From NCBI GenBank assembly GCA_011526095.1, contig WYBA01000360.1, positions 1-43,445 of the forward strand: a stretch of DNA of 43,445 nt, written 5' to 3'. Each line of letters begins with the position of its first letter. Within the stretch, counting starts at the first letter, position 1. The notes below the pieces were generated by a model, which saw only the letters and a program-made list of their open reading frames with translations, was not told the origin of the DNA and ran no database searches. The position numbers and the translations under genes are program-made. Origin of the DNA: Myxococcales bacterium (GTDB taxonomy: Bacteria > Myxococcota_A > Polyangia > Haliangiales > Haliangiaceae). This document shows positions 36,530 to 43,445 of the stretch, piece after piece.

Positions 36530-36732
36530 GACGTCTCCCCTCCTCCGCGAGGATGACCGTGACCGCGGTGCATGAAGAAATGGATGATCGGACACGCCAG
36601 GACGAGCAGGTACGGCAGCGCGCCGAGGATGTGCGCCTGGTGCTCCTCCCAAAGGAAGAACACCGCGATGGCGGCGAACAGACAGAGCGCCAGCCACCAG
36701 GGCAACCGGGCGCGGGATCGTGGTTCGTTCAC
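36526..36732 (-). CDS. DUF2933 small membrane protein
   Basis: The 68-residue protein starts at GTG 36732 behind AGGAG. It has two hydrophobic helices (WWLALCLFAAIAVFFL and ILGALPYLLVLACPIIHFFMH) joined by WEEHQAH and a His/Gly-rich tail (HRGHGHPRGGG). This is the DUF2933 layout, a small membrane protein frequent beside copper genes. Its stop overlaps the ICMT-like start (ATGA), so the two are translationally coupled. Confidence 0.82.
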   Translation of the reverse strand: MNEPRSRARLPWWLALCLFAAIAVFFLWEEHQAHILGALPYLLVLACPIIHFFMHRGHGHPRGGGETS

Positions 36733-36957
36733 GACGTGCTCCTGGGTCGCAGGACATCGACCGCGCGGACTTCGTTGCGAAGCGGCGCGCCGCGCTCGAA
36801 GGCCCGGATGTTGTCGAGGGTCGTCTGCGCGATGTTCGCGAGCGCCTCTCGGGTGAGGAACCCCTGGTGGGCGGTGACCAGGACGTTCGGGAAGGTGAGC
36901 GTCCTCGCGAGGACGTCGTCCTGGAGGACGCGATCCGACAGGTCCTCGAAGAAGACG
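36729..36957 (-). pseudogene. C-terminal remnant of a D-lactate/2-hydroxyacid dehydrogenase
   Basis: In a frame different from the annotated neighbours the minus strand reads SSVFFEDLSDRVLQDDVLAR, then TFPNVLVTAHQGFLTREALA and NIAQTTLDNIRAFERG, ending at 36729. This matches the C-terminus of LdhA-type D-lactate dehydrogenases, including the catalytic-histidine context (TxHQxFLTxEAL). A stop codon lies directly before it and no start exists, so only the last 75 or so codons remain, joined to the 3' end of the nuclease-like gene. Its stop overlaps the DUF2933 GTG. Confidence 0.75.
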
Positions 36958-36962
36958 CTCGA

Positions 36963-37574
36963 TCATGCTCGCCGCTCCGCGCGGGCCCGTCGGGCCTTCT
37001 CGATCACGGCGAGCAGGTTGAAGGCCGGATCCTTGAACTGCGCACTGCGGACCAGGGACCAGTTCGCGCGGATGTAGTCCTGGAGGAAGTCCAGGATGTC
37101 GCCGAGCAGGATCGTCTGGTGGCGTGCGTCGGGCGCCGCCGACGAGCCGAAGGCGACCAGCCGCACGCGATGACCGCAGCGCGTGCGGGTCGCGCCGCGC
37201 CGCAGGAGGTCGCGGACCACGTCCGGGATGTCCTCCGCGGTGCAGCAGCCGAAGCGCAGGAGCGCGCCGCGGAGCACGTCGGGGTTGGCAGCGCCCTCAT
37301 TGATGGTCGCCCGTCCCTCCTTCACCTCGCCGATGATCATGTCGACCTCCTGGTCGGGAGGCCCGAGCCGCGGATCGGGCGCGAACGCACGCTCGCGGGC
37401 GCGGCCCATCGAGAACGGCCGGCCGGCGCCCGCGAACCGCACTGCGAGGACGTCGAGATCGGTGGCGACGCGGTGCTGGCCGTGGCCGAGCGCCTCGAGC
37501 ACCGGATACTCGGTGACGGTGAAGTACCCGTTGAGGCGCAGGTAGACCTGCACGAGGCCGACGGCGTCATCCAT
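36963..37574 (-). CDS. Hypothetical protein with PD-(D/E)XK nuclease-like motif
   Basis: The 203-residue protein starts at ATG 37574, overlapping the ATPase stop by 8 bp. Its first half shows LRLNGYFTVTEYPVLEA, then TDLDVLAVRF and MIIGEVKEG: an acidic residue after a hydrophobic strand followed by E-x-K, the pattern of PD-(D/E)XK nuclease folds. The second half is helical (DIPDVVRDLLRRG, LLGDILDFLQDYIRANW). I do not recognise the family, and activity is unproven. Coupling to a P2-type ATPase gene is odd. Confidence 0.62.
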   Translation of the reverse strand: MDDAVGLVQVYLRLNGYFTVTEYPVLEALGHGQHRVATDLDVLAVRFAGAGRPFSMGRARERAFAPDPRLGPPDQEVDMIIGEVKEGRATINEGAANPDVLRGALLRFGCCTAEDIPDVVRDLLRRGATRTRCGHRVRLVAFGSSAAPDARHQTILLGDILDFLQDYIRANWSLVRSAQFKDPAFNLLAVIEKARRARAERRA

Positions 37575-40023
37575 GGTTGGCTCCAGCGAGGGATGGAGTG
37601 ACCGCAGTCGCCGGCGATCGCGACGCCGCCGGGCGGCGGACCAGCTTCGCGAGCTCGAGCACGGTGACGGGCACCAGCCCGATCAGCAGCGCGGCACCGC
37701 ACTCCGTCGGCGATAGCGGTCCGAGGCCGAAGAGCTCTTGTGTCCATGGGATGTGATGGAGCCCGAGCTGCAGGAGGACCGACACTGCGATGACGCCGAG
37801 GAGCTTCAGATTGCCGAAGACGCCTGTCTGCCAGAACACGCGGGTCTCGCTGCGGGCGGCGAAGGCACGGAAGAGCTCGCCGAACACGAGGACCGAGAAC
37901 GCGAGGTTGCGGGCGGTGTCCAGCCCCGAGCGCGGCAGGACCCACGCGAACGTCGCGAGGGTGACCGTCGCCTGCAAGAGGCCGGTGAGCGCAATGCGCG
38001 ACCAGTCGCGTCGGCCGAGCAGCGGCGTGTCGGGCCGGCGCGGCGGGCGGGCCAGCGTGTCGCTTTCGGGTGGGTCCATCACGAGGGCGAGCGCCGGGAA
38101 GCCGTCGGTGACGAGGTTGATCCACAGGAGCTGCAGCGGCAGGAGCGGCAGGGGCAAGCCCATCAGCGCGGCGCCCAGCATCACGAGGAGCTCGCCGGCG
38201 TTGCCGGCGAGGAGGTAGACCAGCGTCTTCTTGATGTTGTCGTAGATCGCACGGCCCTCGCGGACCGCCGAGACGATGCTCGCGAAGTTGTCGTCGGTGA
38301 GAATCATCGACGACGCCTCGCGGGTGACCTCGGTGCCGGTCTTGCCCATCGCGATGCCGATGTGCGCAGCGCGCAGCGCCGGAGCGTCGTTGACGCCGTC
38401 GCCGGTCATCGCGACGATCTCGCCGCGCTCCTTCCAGGCGCGGACGATCCGCAGCTTGTCCTCGGGCGTGGCCCGGGCATGAACGCGCTCCTCGACCGGC
38501 TCGCCGTCGGCGACCAGACCGAGCTCGGCGGCGACCGCGCGCGCAGTGACCGGATGATCGCCCGTGATCATCACGGTGCGGATCCCCGCGCGCCGCGCCT
38601 CCGCGATCGCGGCGATGGCCTCGGTGCGCGGGGGATCGGCCATGCCGACCAGCCCGAGCAGCTCGAGCTCATCCTCCCCGTCACCGGCGCCGGTCGCGAC
38701 CGCGAGCACGCGCAGACCGCGGCCGGCCATGTCCTGGTGGCTCGCCTCCGCCCGCGCGGACGCACGGCGGCAGCGCGGAAGGATGACGTCGAAGGCGCCC
38801 TTGACGTACGCGACGCCGTCGGCGCGGGCGATCGTCATCCGCTTGCGATCGGCGTCGAACGGGATCACGGAGCGCCGCGGGGTCGCCTTCTCGATCGCGT
38901 CGCGCTCGATGCCGCGCAGGCGCGCGGCTGCGAGGATCGCGAGCTCGGTCGGATCGCCGGTGCCGCTGTCGGGAGCGTCGCCGATCTCGGCGTCGCAGCA
39001 GGCTGCGGCCGCGGCGAGCACGGCGCCGTGATCGTCACCCCATACCTCGCGGACCGCCATCCGCCCGGTCGTCAGCGTCCCGGTCTTGTCGGTGCAGATC
39101 ACCGTCGTGCAGCCGAGCGTCTCGACCGCCGGCAGGCGTCGCACCAGGACGTGGCGCGCGGCCATCCGCTGCACCCCGATCGCCAGCGCGATCGTGACCA
39201 CCGCGGTCAGCCCTTCGGGCACCGCGGCCACGGCCAGCGAGACCGACGACAGCAGCACCTCGAGCCAGGGCCGCTCCTGGATGACGCCGACCACCGCGAT
39301 CACGACGACGATCGCCACGCAGGCGATCGCGAGCCTGCGCCCTACGCCGGCGAGCTGGCGCTGCAGCGGCGTCTCCTCCGACTCGGTCTGCTCGAGCAGG
39401 TGGGCGATCGACCCGAGCTGCGTCCGCATCCCGGTGGCGGTGACGGTCGCGCGCCCGGTCCCGGTCGCAACGACCGTCCCCATGAACACCTGCCCCACCC
39501 GCTCGGCGAGCGGCGCGGCCGGATCGTCGTCGTGAACGCGCTTGTCGACCGGCAGGCTCTCGCCGGTCAGGGCCGCCTCGTTGGTGCCGAGCCGGTGCGC
39601 TTCGTCGAGCGTCGCATCCGCGGACACGATGTCGCCGGCCTCGAGCAGGAGGGCGTCGCCGAGCACGACCTCGCGGGCCGCGATCTCGATCGCGTGGCCG
39701 TCGCGGATCACCCGGGCGTGCGGTGCGGTCATCGCGCGGAGGGCGAGCACGGCCCGCTCGGCGCGATGCTCCTGGACGAAGCCGACGATCGCGTTGATCA
39801 GAAGGATCGCGCCTATCGCGATCGCGTCGCCGGTCTCGCCGAGGGCCAGCGCCACCGCGCCGGCGACCGCGAGCAGCGCCGACATCACGCCGGTGAACTG
39901 CCGCGCGAAAGTCCGCCACCACGGCGTTCCCTCCGATCGTCGGAGCTCGTTCGGACCATCGGACGCAAGGCGAGCCGCCGCGTCGCGCGCGGTCAGTCCA
40001 AGGGCGGATTCGGAGACGCTCAT
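37567..40023 (-). CDS. P2-type cation ATPase (Ca2+/Mn2+-type)
   Basis: The 818-residue ATPase has the P2A layout: N-terminal cytoplasmic segment with [22 protein letters not shown], catalytic CTDKTGTLT near residue 315, [11 protein letters not shown], ion-binding helix 4 motif [10 protein letters not shown] and helix 6 [16 protein letters not shown]. These residues are those of Ca2+ or Mn2+ exporters such as PMR1 and bacterial LMCA1-type pumps. CPC is absent, so it is not a copper pump. It starts at ATG 40023, 36 bp from operator I, and is followed by the coupled nuclease-like gene. Confidence 0.88.
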   Translation of the reverse strand: MSVSESALGLTARDAAARLASDGPNELRRSEGTPWWRTFARQFTGVMSALLAVAGAVALALGETGDAIAIGAILLINAIVGFVQEHRAERAVLALRAMTAPHARVIRDGHAIEIAAREVVLGDALLLEAGDIVSADATLDEAHRLGTNEAALTGESLPVDKRVHDDDPAAPLAERVGQVFMGTVVATGTGRATVTATGMRTQLGSIAHLLEQTESEETPLQRQLAGVGRRLAIACVAIVVVIAVVGVIQERPWLEVLLSSVSLAVAAVPEGLTAVVTIALAIGVQRMAARHVLVRRLPAVETLGCTTVICTDKTGTLTTGRMAVREVWGDDHGAVLAAAAACCDAEIGDAPDSGTGDPTELAILAAARLRGIERDAIEKATPRRSVIPFDADRKRMTIARADGVAYVKGAFDVILPRCRRASARAEASHQDMAGRGLRVLAVATGAGDGEDELELLGLVGMADPPRTEAIAAIAEARRAGIRTVMITGDHPVTARAVAAELGLVADGEPVEERVHARATPEDKLRIVRAWKERGEIVAMTGDGVNDAPALRAAHIGIAMGKTGTEVTREASSMILTDDNFASIVSAVREGRAIYDNIKKTLVYLLAGNAGELLVMLGAALMGLPLPLLPLQLLWINLVTDGFPALALVMDPPESDTLARPPRRPDTPLLGRRDWSRIALTGLLQATVTLATFAWVLPRSGLDTARNLAFSVLVFGELFRAFAARSETRVFWQTGVFGNLKLLGVIAVSVLLQLGLHHIPWTQELFGLGPLSPTECGAALLIGLVPVTVLELAKLVRRPAASRSPATAVTPSLAGANHG

Positions 40024-40058
40024 CGACGCGTGCCACTGCCAGCGGCGTGCCGCGTCGT

Positions 40059-40075
40059 GTGACCGTAGCGGTCAC
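40059..40075. promoter_or_regulatory. Operator I upstream of the P2-type ATPase gene
   Basis: GTGACCGTAGCGGTCAC has exact 7-base arms GTGACCG/CGGTCAC, centre 40067. It stands 36 bp before the ATPase start on the minus strand. No -10-like hexamer is visible at the usual distance, and the palindrome is close to the start codon. Confidence 0.62.
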
Positions 40076-40133
40076 GCCGGCGCCGTGACTCTCCCCGGAA
40101 TCACCGAGCCTTCGGCGAGCAACGCGCAGGCTG

Positions 40134-40158
40134 TGCGGCCAACGTCGATCGGCCCGCA
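40134..40158 (-). terminator. Possible terminator hairpin after the receiver-like gene
   Basis: TGCGG (40134-40138) pairs with CCGCA (40154-40158), with CC/GG extending the stem across a 15-base spacer. It lies 22 bp past the 3' end of the gene at 40180-40581, reading leftward, and before operator I. No U-tract, so intrinsic termination is doubtful. Confidence 0.28.
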
Positions 40159-40179
40159 GGCTTTGCGCACGACGCGAGG

Positions 40180-40581
40180 TCAGCCGATCCGACCGGAGAG
40201 CAGCACCTGCGCCTCGACGAGCAGGTCGTCAAAGCTCAGCGGCCACCGCACGAAGGCGGTGCGGGCCCGCTCCAGCGCCACGCGCAGGCGGGCATCGTCG
40301 GCAGGGGCCGCGTCGACGAGGTACAGGACCGCGAGCTCGGGATCCGAGGTGGTCGCCCGCCGGACGATCTCGGCGACCGCGTCCTCCGGAAGCGCAAAGT
40401 TGATCACCATGAGGTCCACGTGCTCGTGCTCGTGGTCGAGCATCGGGCCCGCAGTCTCCGCATCCGCGGCATCGAGAACGCGGAACGCCTCGTCCTCGAG
40501 AAGCCCACGAAGAGCGGCGCGGATTCCATCGTGCTCCTCGATCACGAGCACGGTCGTCGTGCTGGCCTTGTCTATGCACAT
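40180..40581 (-). CDS. Degenerate receiver-domain protein
   Basis: The 133-residue protein folds like a response-regulator receiver (TTVLVIEEHDGIRAALRGLL, DAADAETAGPML, DLMVINFALPEDAV, ELAVLYLVDAA, AFVRWPLSFDDLLVEA). The acidic pocket is only partly kept: EE/H at the first site, asparagine (VINF) where the phospho-accepting aspartate belongs, and tryptophan (VRWP) where the conserved lysine belongs. It is therefore a pseudo-receiver that probably works without phosphorylation. It has no output domain. It is divergent from the small gene at 40605. Confidence 0.68.
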   Translation of the reverse strand: MCIDKASTTTVLVIEEHDGIRAALRGLLEDEAFRVLDAADAETAGPMLDHEHEHVDLMVINFALPEDAVAEIVRRATTSDPELAVLYLVDAAPADDARLRVALERARTAFVRWPLSFDDLLVEAQVLLSGRIG

Positions 40582-40604
40582 CGAGGAGCTCCAGGAAGGC
40601 CGCC

Positions 40605-40793
40605 ATGTTGACCCCCGCGAACGATCAAGCGCCGTATCTGCGTGGCCTCGTCACCGATCAAGATCTCGACGCAGCCGAGGCCGAGTTCCCGGGCATCACC
40701 GAGTTCTTCGCGACGCGCCGGGGCCTCAACCGCACGTTCCTCGATCTGCTCGGGGCATTCCTCGAGATCGGGCCGTACGCCACGCAGCACTGA
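40605..40793 (+). CDS. 62-residue hypothetical peptide
   Basis: The frame starts at ATG 40605 behind AGGAAGG and ends at 40793. The product is soluble, acidic in the first half (LVTDQDLDAAEAEFPGIT) and amphipathic in the second (FLDLLGAFLEIGPYATQH). Codon use fits the neighbourhood. I recognise no family. A frame on the other strand over the same region is less convincing. Confidence 0.5.
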   Translation: MLTPANDQAPYLRGLVTDQDLDAAEAEFPGITEFFATRRGLNRTFLDLLGAFLEIGPYATQH

Positions 40794-40800
40794 CCGAAGG

Positions 40801-40841
40801 TATCCGAACCCGCGACGGCAGAGTGTGACCGCCGAGGTCAC
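40801..40841. promoter_or_regulatory. Operator J ahead of the beta-CASP gene
   Basis: GTGACCGCCGAGGTCAC (40825-40841, centre 40833) is an exact copy. It ends just before the ribosome site (GGAGGA) of the gene starting at 40852, so its centre is only 19 bp from the start codon, too close for the activator geometry seen at other copies. On the minus strand TACCTT starts at 40802, 31 bp from the centre, which would drive a leftward transcript across the 62-residue gene. It may instead repress the beta-CASP gene. Confidence 0.6.
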
Positions 40842-40851
40842 GGAGGATCAG

Positions 40852-42210
40852 ATGGACCAGCTTCAGCTCACGTTTCACGGCGCGGCCGGCACCGTGACCG
40901 GCGCCCGCTTCCTGATCGAGGGACGCGACACGCGCCTCTTGCTCGATTGCGGGCTCTTCCAGGGAATGGGTGCCGACGAGAGGAACGTCCCGGCTCCGCC
41001 CACGAGCTGGTCGCGCCTCGACGGCGTCGTCCTGAGCCACGGGCATCTGGACCACTCCGGCTACCTGCCCGTGCTCGTCCGCGCCGGCTATCGCGGCCCC
41101 ATCCACTGCACGCCGGCGACCGCCGAAATGGTCGCGCTGATCCTGCGGGACGCGGCGCGCCTCCAGCACGAGGCCGCGCGGAGGGGTGGCTACGACGACG
41201 CGCTCTACGATGAAGACGACGTCGACCAGCTCCTTTCGCAGCGGGTCGTCCACCCGTACGGCGCGACCTTCCGGATCGGCCAGCTCGAGGCCCGGCTCCG
41301 GCGCGCCGGTCACATCCTCGGCTCCGCCACGATCGAGCTCCGTGAGCGTGGCGCCTATGACGCCACCCTCGTCTACTCGGGCGACCTCGGACGTGCCCGC
41401 CATCCGATGCTGCGAGCCCCCGAGGACCTGCCCGGCGCCGGCACGCTGCTCATCGAGTCGACGTACGGCGATCGAGTGCACCCATCTGATCCGCTGAGCG
41501 CGCTGGCGGACGAGATCAACCGAATCGCGGAGCGCGGGGGCACGGTCGTCATTCCGACGTTCGCCATCGGGCGCGCCCAGGAAGTGCTCTGGTACCTGCG
41601 CCATCTCGAAGACGCAGGGCGGATCCCCGCTCTGCCGGTCTCCCTCGACTCGCCGATGGCGATCGACGCGACCGACCTGTTCTGTCGGTTCCCCGAGGAG
41701 CACAACCTCGACATGGAGGCCCTGATGGACGCGCGGCACTGCCCGCTCTGCTGCCAGCGCTTCGAGATGGCCCGGACGCCCGACGAGTCGCGGCGTCTCG
41801 CGCGACGCCATGGCCCGATGATCATCCTCGCCGGCAGCGGCATGGTCACCGGCGGCCGCGTCGGCCGCCACCTGGCGAGGCTCCTGCCCGATCGCCGCAA
41901 CGGCGTCGTCTTCGTTGGCTTCCAGGCCCGCGGCACGCCGGGTCGCGCGCTCGTCGAGGGCGCGGTGGAGATCCGCCTCGGCGGCGAGCCGATCGCCGTA
42001 CGCGCCAGCGTGGCGTCGATCGGCGGCCTCTCGGCGCACGCCGACGCACCCGAGATCATCGCGTGGCTGCGCCGCTGGAAGCGCGCGCCGGACCGGACCT
42101 ACGTCGTCCACGGCGAGCCGGACGCGGCGTCCGCGATGGCCGCGCGCATCACCGGCGAGCTCGGCTGGACCGCGAAGGTTGCGACCCTCGGCACGACGGT
42201 TTCGATCTGA
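40852..42210 (+). CDS. Metallo-beta-lactamase/beta-CASP protein (RNase J/CPSF-like)
   Basis: The 452-residue protein starts at ATG 40852 with GGAGGA before it; the longer open frame is rejected because the family begins with LTFHGAAGTVTGARF. It has the MBL zinc motifs (VLSHGHLDHSG near 62, a distal GDLGR, RAGHILGSA), the beta-CASP cap with IIPT/VIPTFAIGRAQEVL, and a C-terminal HADAPEII and VVHGEP. This is a YSH1/CPSF73-type family whose bacterial members cleave RNA or have unknown targets. It converges with the lipoprotein gene at 42234. Confidence 0.88.
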   Translation: MDQLQLTFHGAAGTVTGARFLIEGRDTRLLLDCGLFQGMGADERNVPAPPTSWSRLDGVVLSHGHLDHSGYLPVLVRAGYRGPIHCTPATAEMVALILRDAARLQHEAARRGGYDDALYDEDDVDQLLSQRVVHPYGATFRIGQLEARLRRAGHILGSATIELRERGAYDATLVYSGDLGRARHPMLRAPEDLPGAGTLLIESTYGDRVHPSDPLSALADEINRIAERGGTVVIPTFAIGRAQEVLWYLRHLEDAGRIPALPVSLDSPMAIDATDLFCRFPEEHNLDMEALMDARHCPLCCQRFEMARTPDESRRLARRHGPMIILAGSGMVTGGRVGRHLARLLPDRRNGVVFVGFQARGTPGRALVEGAVEIRLGGEPIAVRASVASIGGLSAHADAPEIIAWLRRWKRAPDRTYVVHGEPDAASAMAARITGELGWTAKVATLGTTVSI

Positions 42211-42233
42211 CGCCTCCCGTCGACTTGATGCGG

Positions 42234-42803
42234 CTACTTCGCAGCAATGACGTCGATGCGACGACGGAGGTCGATGACCGCATCGCCGCCATCGACGCCG
42301 AACATGACCGCGATGCCACCCGGCTCGTCGTGAACGATGATGTCGAGGCCATCGAGGGCCAGAGGATCATCCGGGAACGCCGCGAAGCCGTCTCGCGCGA
42401 CGGCGGCGCGCTGACAGCGCAGCTTTGCAAGTACCTCTTTGGCCGTGCCGACCTCCGGCGTCAAGTGCAAGACCGCGCCACCCTCGACGGTGTCGGTGTC
42501 CTGGATCTGTCCCCAGACGACGCTCGCATCCGGGGTCTTGCCGTCGCACTGCCGTTCGAAGTCCGCGTCGAGCTTCTCCGCCGCACGCAGGTGCGCGGCA
42601 GCAAGCTGCTTGTGGTGGTAGACCTGCTGGTAGTACGCCTTCGAGCCGCGACTCTGCAGCGTGTGGTCGGCCTCGTTTTGATGTTGCCCGGCTTCCCTGC
42701 GATGTCCCGCAGCCGAGTTGTCATGAGGGCGGGTGCCCGGCGCCGCCTTCACACAGGCGGCCGCCGAGATGGAGACGGCGAACAGGAAGATGTGCTTGTT
42801 CAT
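42234..42803 (-). CDS. His-rich lipoprotein
   Basis: The 189-residue protein begins at ATG 42803; the open frame to 42893 overlaps operator K and is rejected. A lipoprotein signal (FLFAVSISAAAC) is followed by a His/Asn/Gln-rich region (HDNSAAGHRREAGQHQNEADH) and a helix with YYQQVYHHKQLAAAHLRAAE. The rest is a small alpha/beta domain (DGLDIIVHDEPGGIAVMFGV). Possible periplasmic copper carrier; no family recognised. Confidence 0.7.
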   Translation of the reverse strand: MNKHIFLFAVSISAAACVKAAPGTRPHDNSAAGHRREAGQHQNEADHTLQSRGSKAYYQQVYHHKQLAAAHLRAAEKLDADFERQCDGKTPDASVVWGQIQDTDTVEGGAVLHLTPEVGTAKEVLAKLRCQRAAVARDGFAAFPDDPLALDGLDIIVHDEPGGIAVMFGVDGGDAVIDLRRRIDVIAAK

Positions 42804-42861
42804 GGAGCAGCGCCGATGCAGCGGCCGTGCCGAGACTCGAACCGTCAGACGCGCTTCAGGA

Positions 42862-42882
42862 CTGTGACCGCACGGGTTACAG
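42862..42882. promoter_or_regulatory. Operator K upstream of the His-rich lipoprotein
   Basis: CTGTGACC (42862-42869) and GGTTACAG (42875-42882) form a palindrome with one mismatch, centre 42872; the right arm has GTTAC. On the minus strand only a weak hexamer (TCGAGT, from 42840) stands 32 bp away, upstream of the lipoprotein start at 42803. Confidence 0.6.
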
Positions 42883-42954
42883 CCAGTGCGCAAAGCGTGC
42901 GGCGTGGCCGGAACGACCGTCGGTCCTTGCGCGCCCCGACGATCCAGGGGAGAT

Positions 42955-43445
42955 CTATGCGCAGTCGTCGCGACCGCTTCGGCTGGGTCCGTGGCCGCGG
43001 CAGCACGCGGGGAGCTCGTGCCTTATCGCATCGAGAGTCCGCTCGAGTTTGTGAAGGAACTCGTCGGACGAATCGATGATCGTCCGGCTCGGGTGCGCGC
43101 TCCATGCCGCCAGGATGCGTTCGTCGTACAGCGCCGCTTCATCCGCGGTCTCGCGGCGGACAGGGTTCGATCGATCGTAGCCCTGTTGCGCTCCTGGCGT
43201 GCGGAGGTGGATCACCGCGACGTAGCGGGCGAGTTCCGCAGCGTGCGTCGTCCCGACCTCGGCCCAGAAGGCCTCCGGCGGCGGCGGACAGTACGCGAGA
43301 CCATCGACGGTTCCGCGGTGTTGATCGCGGCGTAGATGGTCATCACCGATCGCGGCGAAGAGCATCAGCGACCGCGATGCGGTGACGACGCGGTCGCGGC
43401 GAAGGTCAGCAGCAGCGAGATCGGGTACCGTCGGCGGCTGACGCA
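42955..43445 (-). CDS. AAA-family ATPase, C-terminal part (runs off the window)
   Basis: The frame is open from the right edge to a stop at 42955, about 163 residues. GTVDGLAYCPPPPEAFWAE, LARYVAVIHLRTP, GYDRSNPVRRETADEA and DERILAAWSAHP, then FLHKLERTLDAIRHELP, match my memory of AAA_28-type nucleotide-binding proteins, whose P-loop would lie further upstream, outside the window. The segment before GTVDG fits the family less well, so an indel there is possible. Role unknown; it has no obvious tie to copper. Confidence 0.65.
   Translation of the reverse strand, partial: RQPPTVPDLAAADLRRDRVVTASRSLMLFAAIGDDHLRRDQHRGTVDGLAYCPPPPEAFWAEVGTTHAAELARYVAVIHLRTPGAQQGYDRSNPVRRETADEAALYDERILAAWSAHPSRTIIDSSDEFLHKLERTLDAIRHELPACCRGHGPSRSGRDDCA

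Noticed and set aside
37738..40062. 774-codon plus-strand frame opposite the P2-type ATPase
   Set aside because: Arg/Asp/Glu-rich shadow of the ATPase, which has all catalytic motifs.
40572..40841. 89-codon minus-strand frame over the 62-residue gene
   Set aside because: Its start lies in operator J and the composition is that of a shadow.

Overview
The window is GC-rich (around 70% by eye) and densely packed with metal-homeostasis genes. Many proteins are lipoproteins with Pro/Asp/Ala-rich linkers, and there is a eukaryotic-type Ser/Thr kinase with a zinc ribbon. This points to a large-genome Myxococcota-type (deltaproteobacterial) organism, possibly near Kofleriaceae or Nannocystales. That placement is inference from style, not from a marker gene.

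Layout. 0-5 kb: an IS end that cuts off a periplasmic protein gene, then secreted lipoproteins (sialidase-like plus TlpA thioredoxin, NHL propeller, zincin) and a stand-alone receiver protein. 5-12 kb: a leftward RND efflux operon (TolC, unusual adaptor, HME-type pump without the copper methionine triad, duplicated His-rich lipoprotein). 12-22 kb: a copper core made of a double-DUF305 lipoprotein, a cytosolic 18-Cys Csp3-type copper store, a leftward CusC-CusB-CusA operon with the methionine triad, and a rightward CopA-type Cu(I) ATPase followed by a 35-residue CC-motif membrane microprotein. 22-27 kb: an FnIII lipoprotein, a secreted multicopper oxidase, a frameshifted receptor kinase, a six-helix membrane protein and a methyltransferase. 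27-33 kb: a seven-gene, tightly coupled operon of His/Met-rich lipoproteins, TolC lipoprotein, Tat multicopper oxidase, cytochrome c lipoprotein, membrane-anchored di-heme protein and cupredoxin. 33-37 kb: an outer-membrane protein, a lipoprotein, a frameshifted methyltransferase, a small Cys-rich protein, DUF2933 plus ICMT-like genes and a D-lactate dehydrogenase remnant. 37-43 kb: a P2-type ATPase coupled to a PD-(D/E)XK-like protein, a degenerate receiver, a beta-CASP metallo-beta-lactamase protein, a lipoprotein and a partial AAA protein.

What ties the window together is a repeated palindrome, GTGAC-N7-GTCAC (best form GTGACCGCnGCGGTCAC). I find ten good copies, all between genes, and two weaker ones. 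Many have a TA-rich -10-like hexamer 29-34 bp from the palindrome centre, sometimes on both sides, which is the geometry of an activator that replaces the -35 element. I infer one regulon, probably copper-responsive, whose regulator is not encoded here. Several genes carry frameshifts that look like either recent decay or assembly indels.
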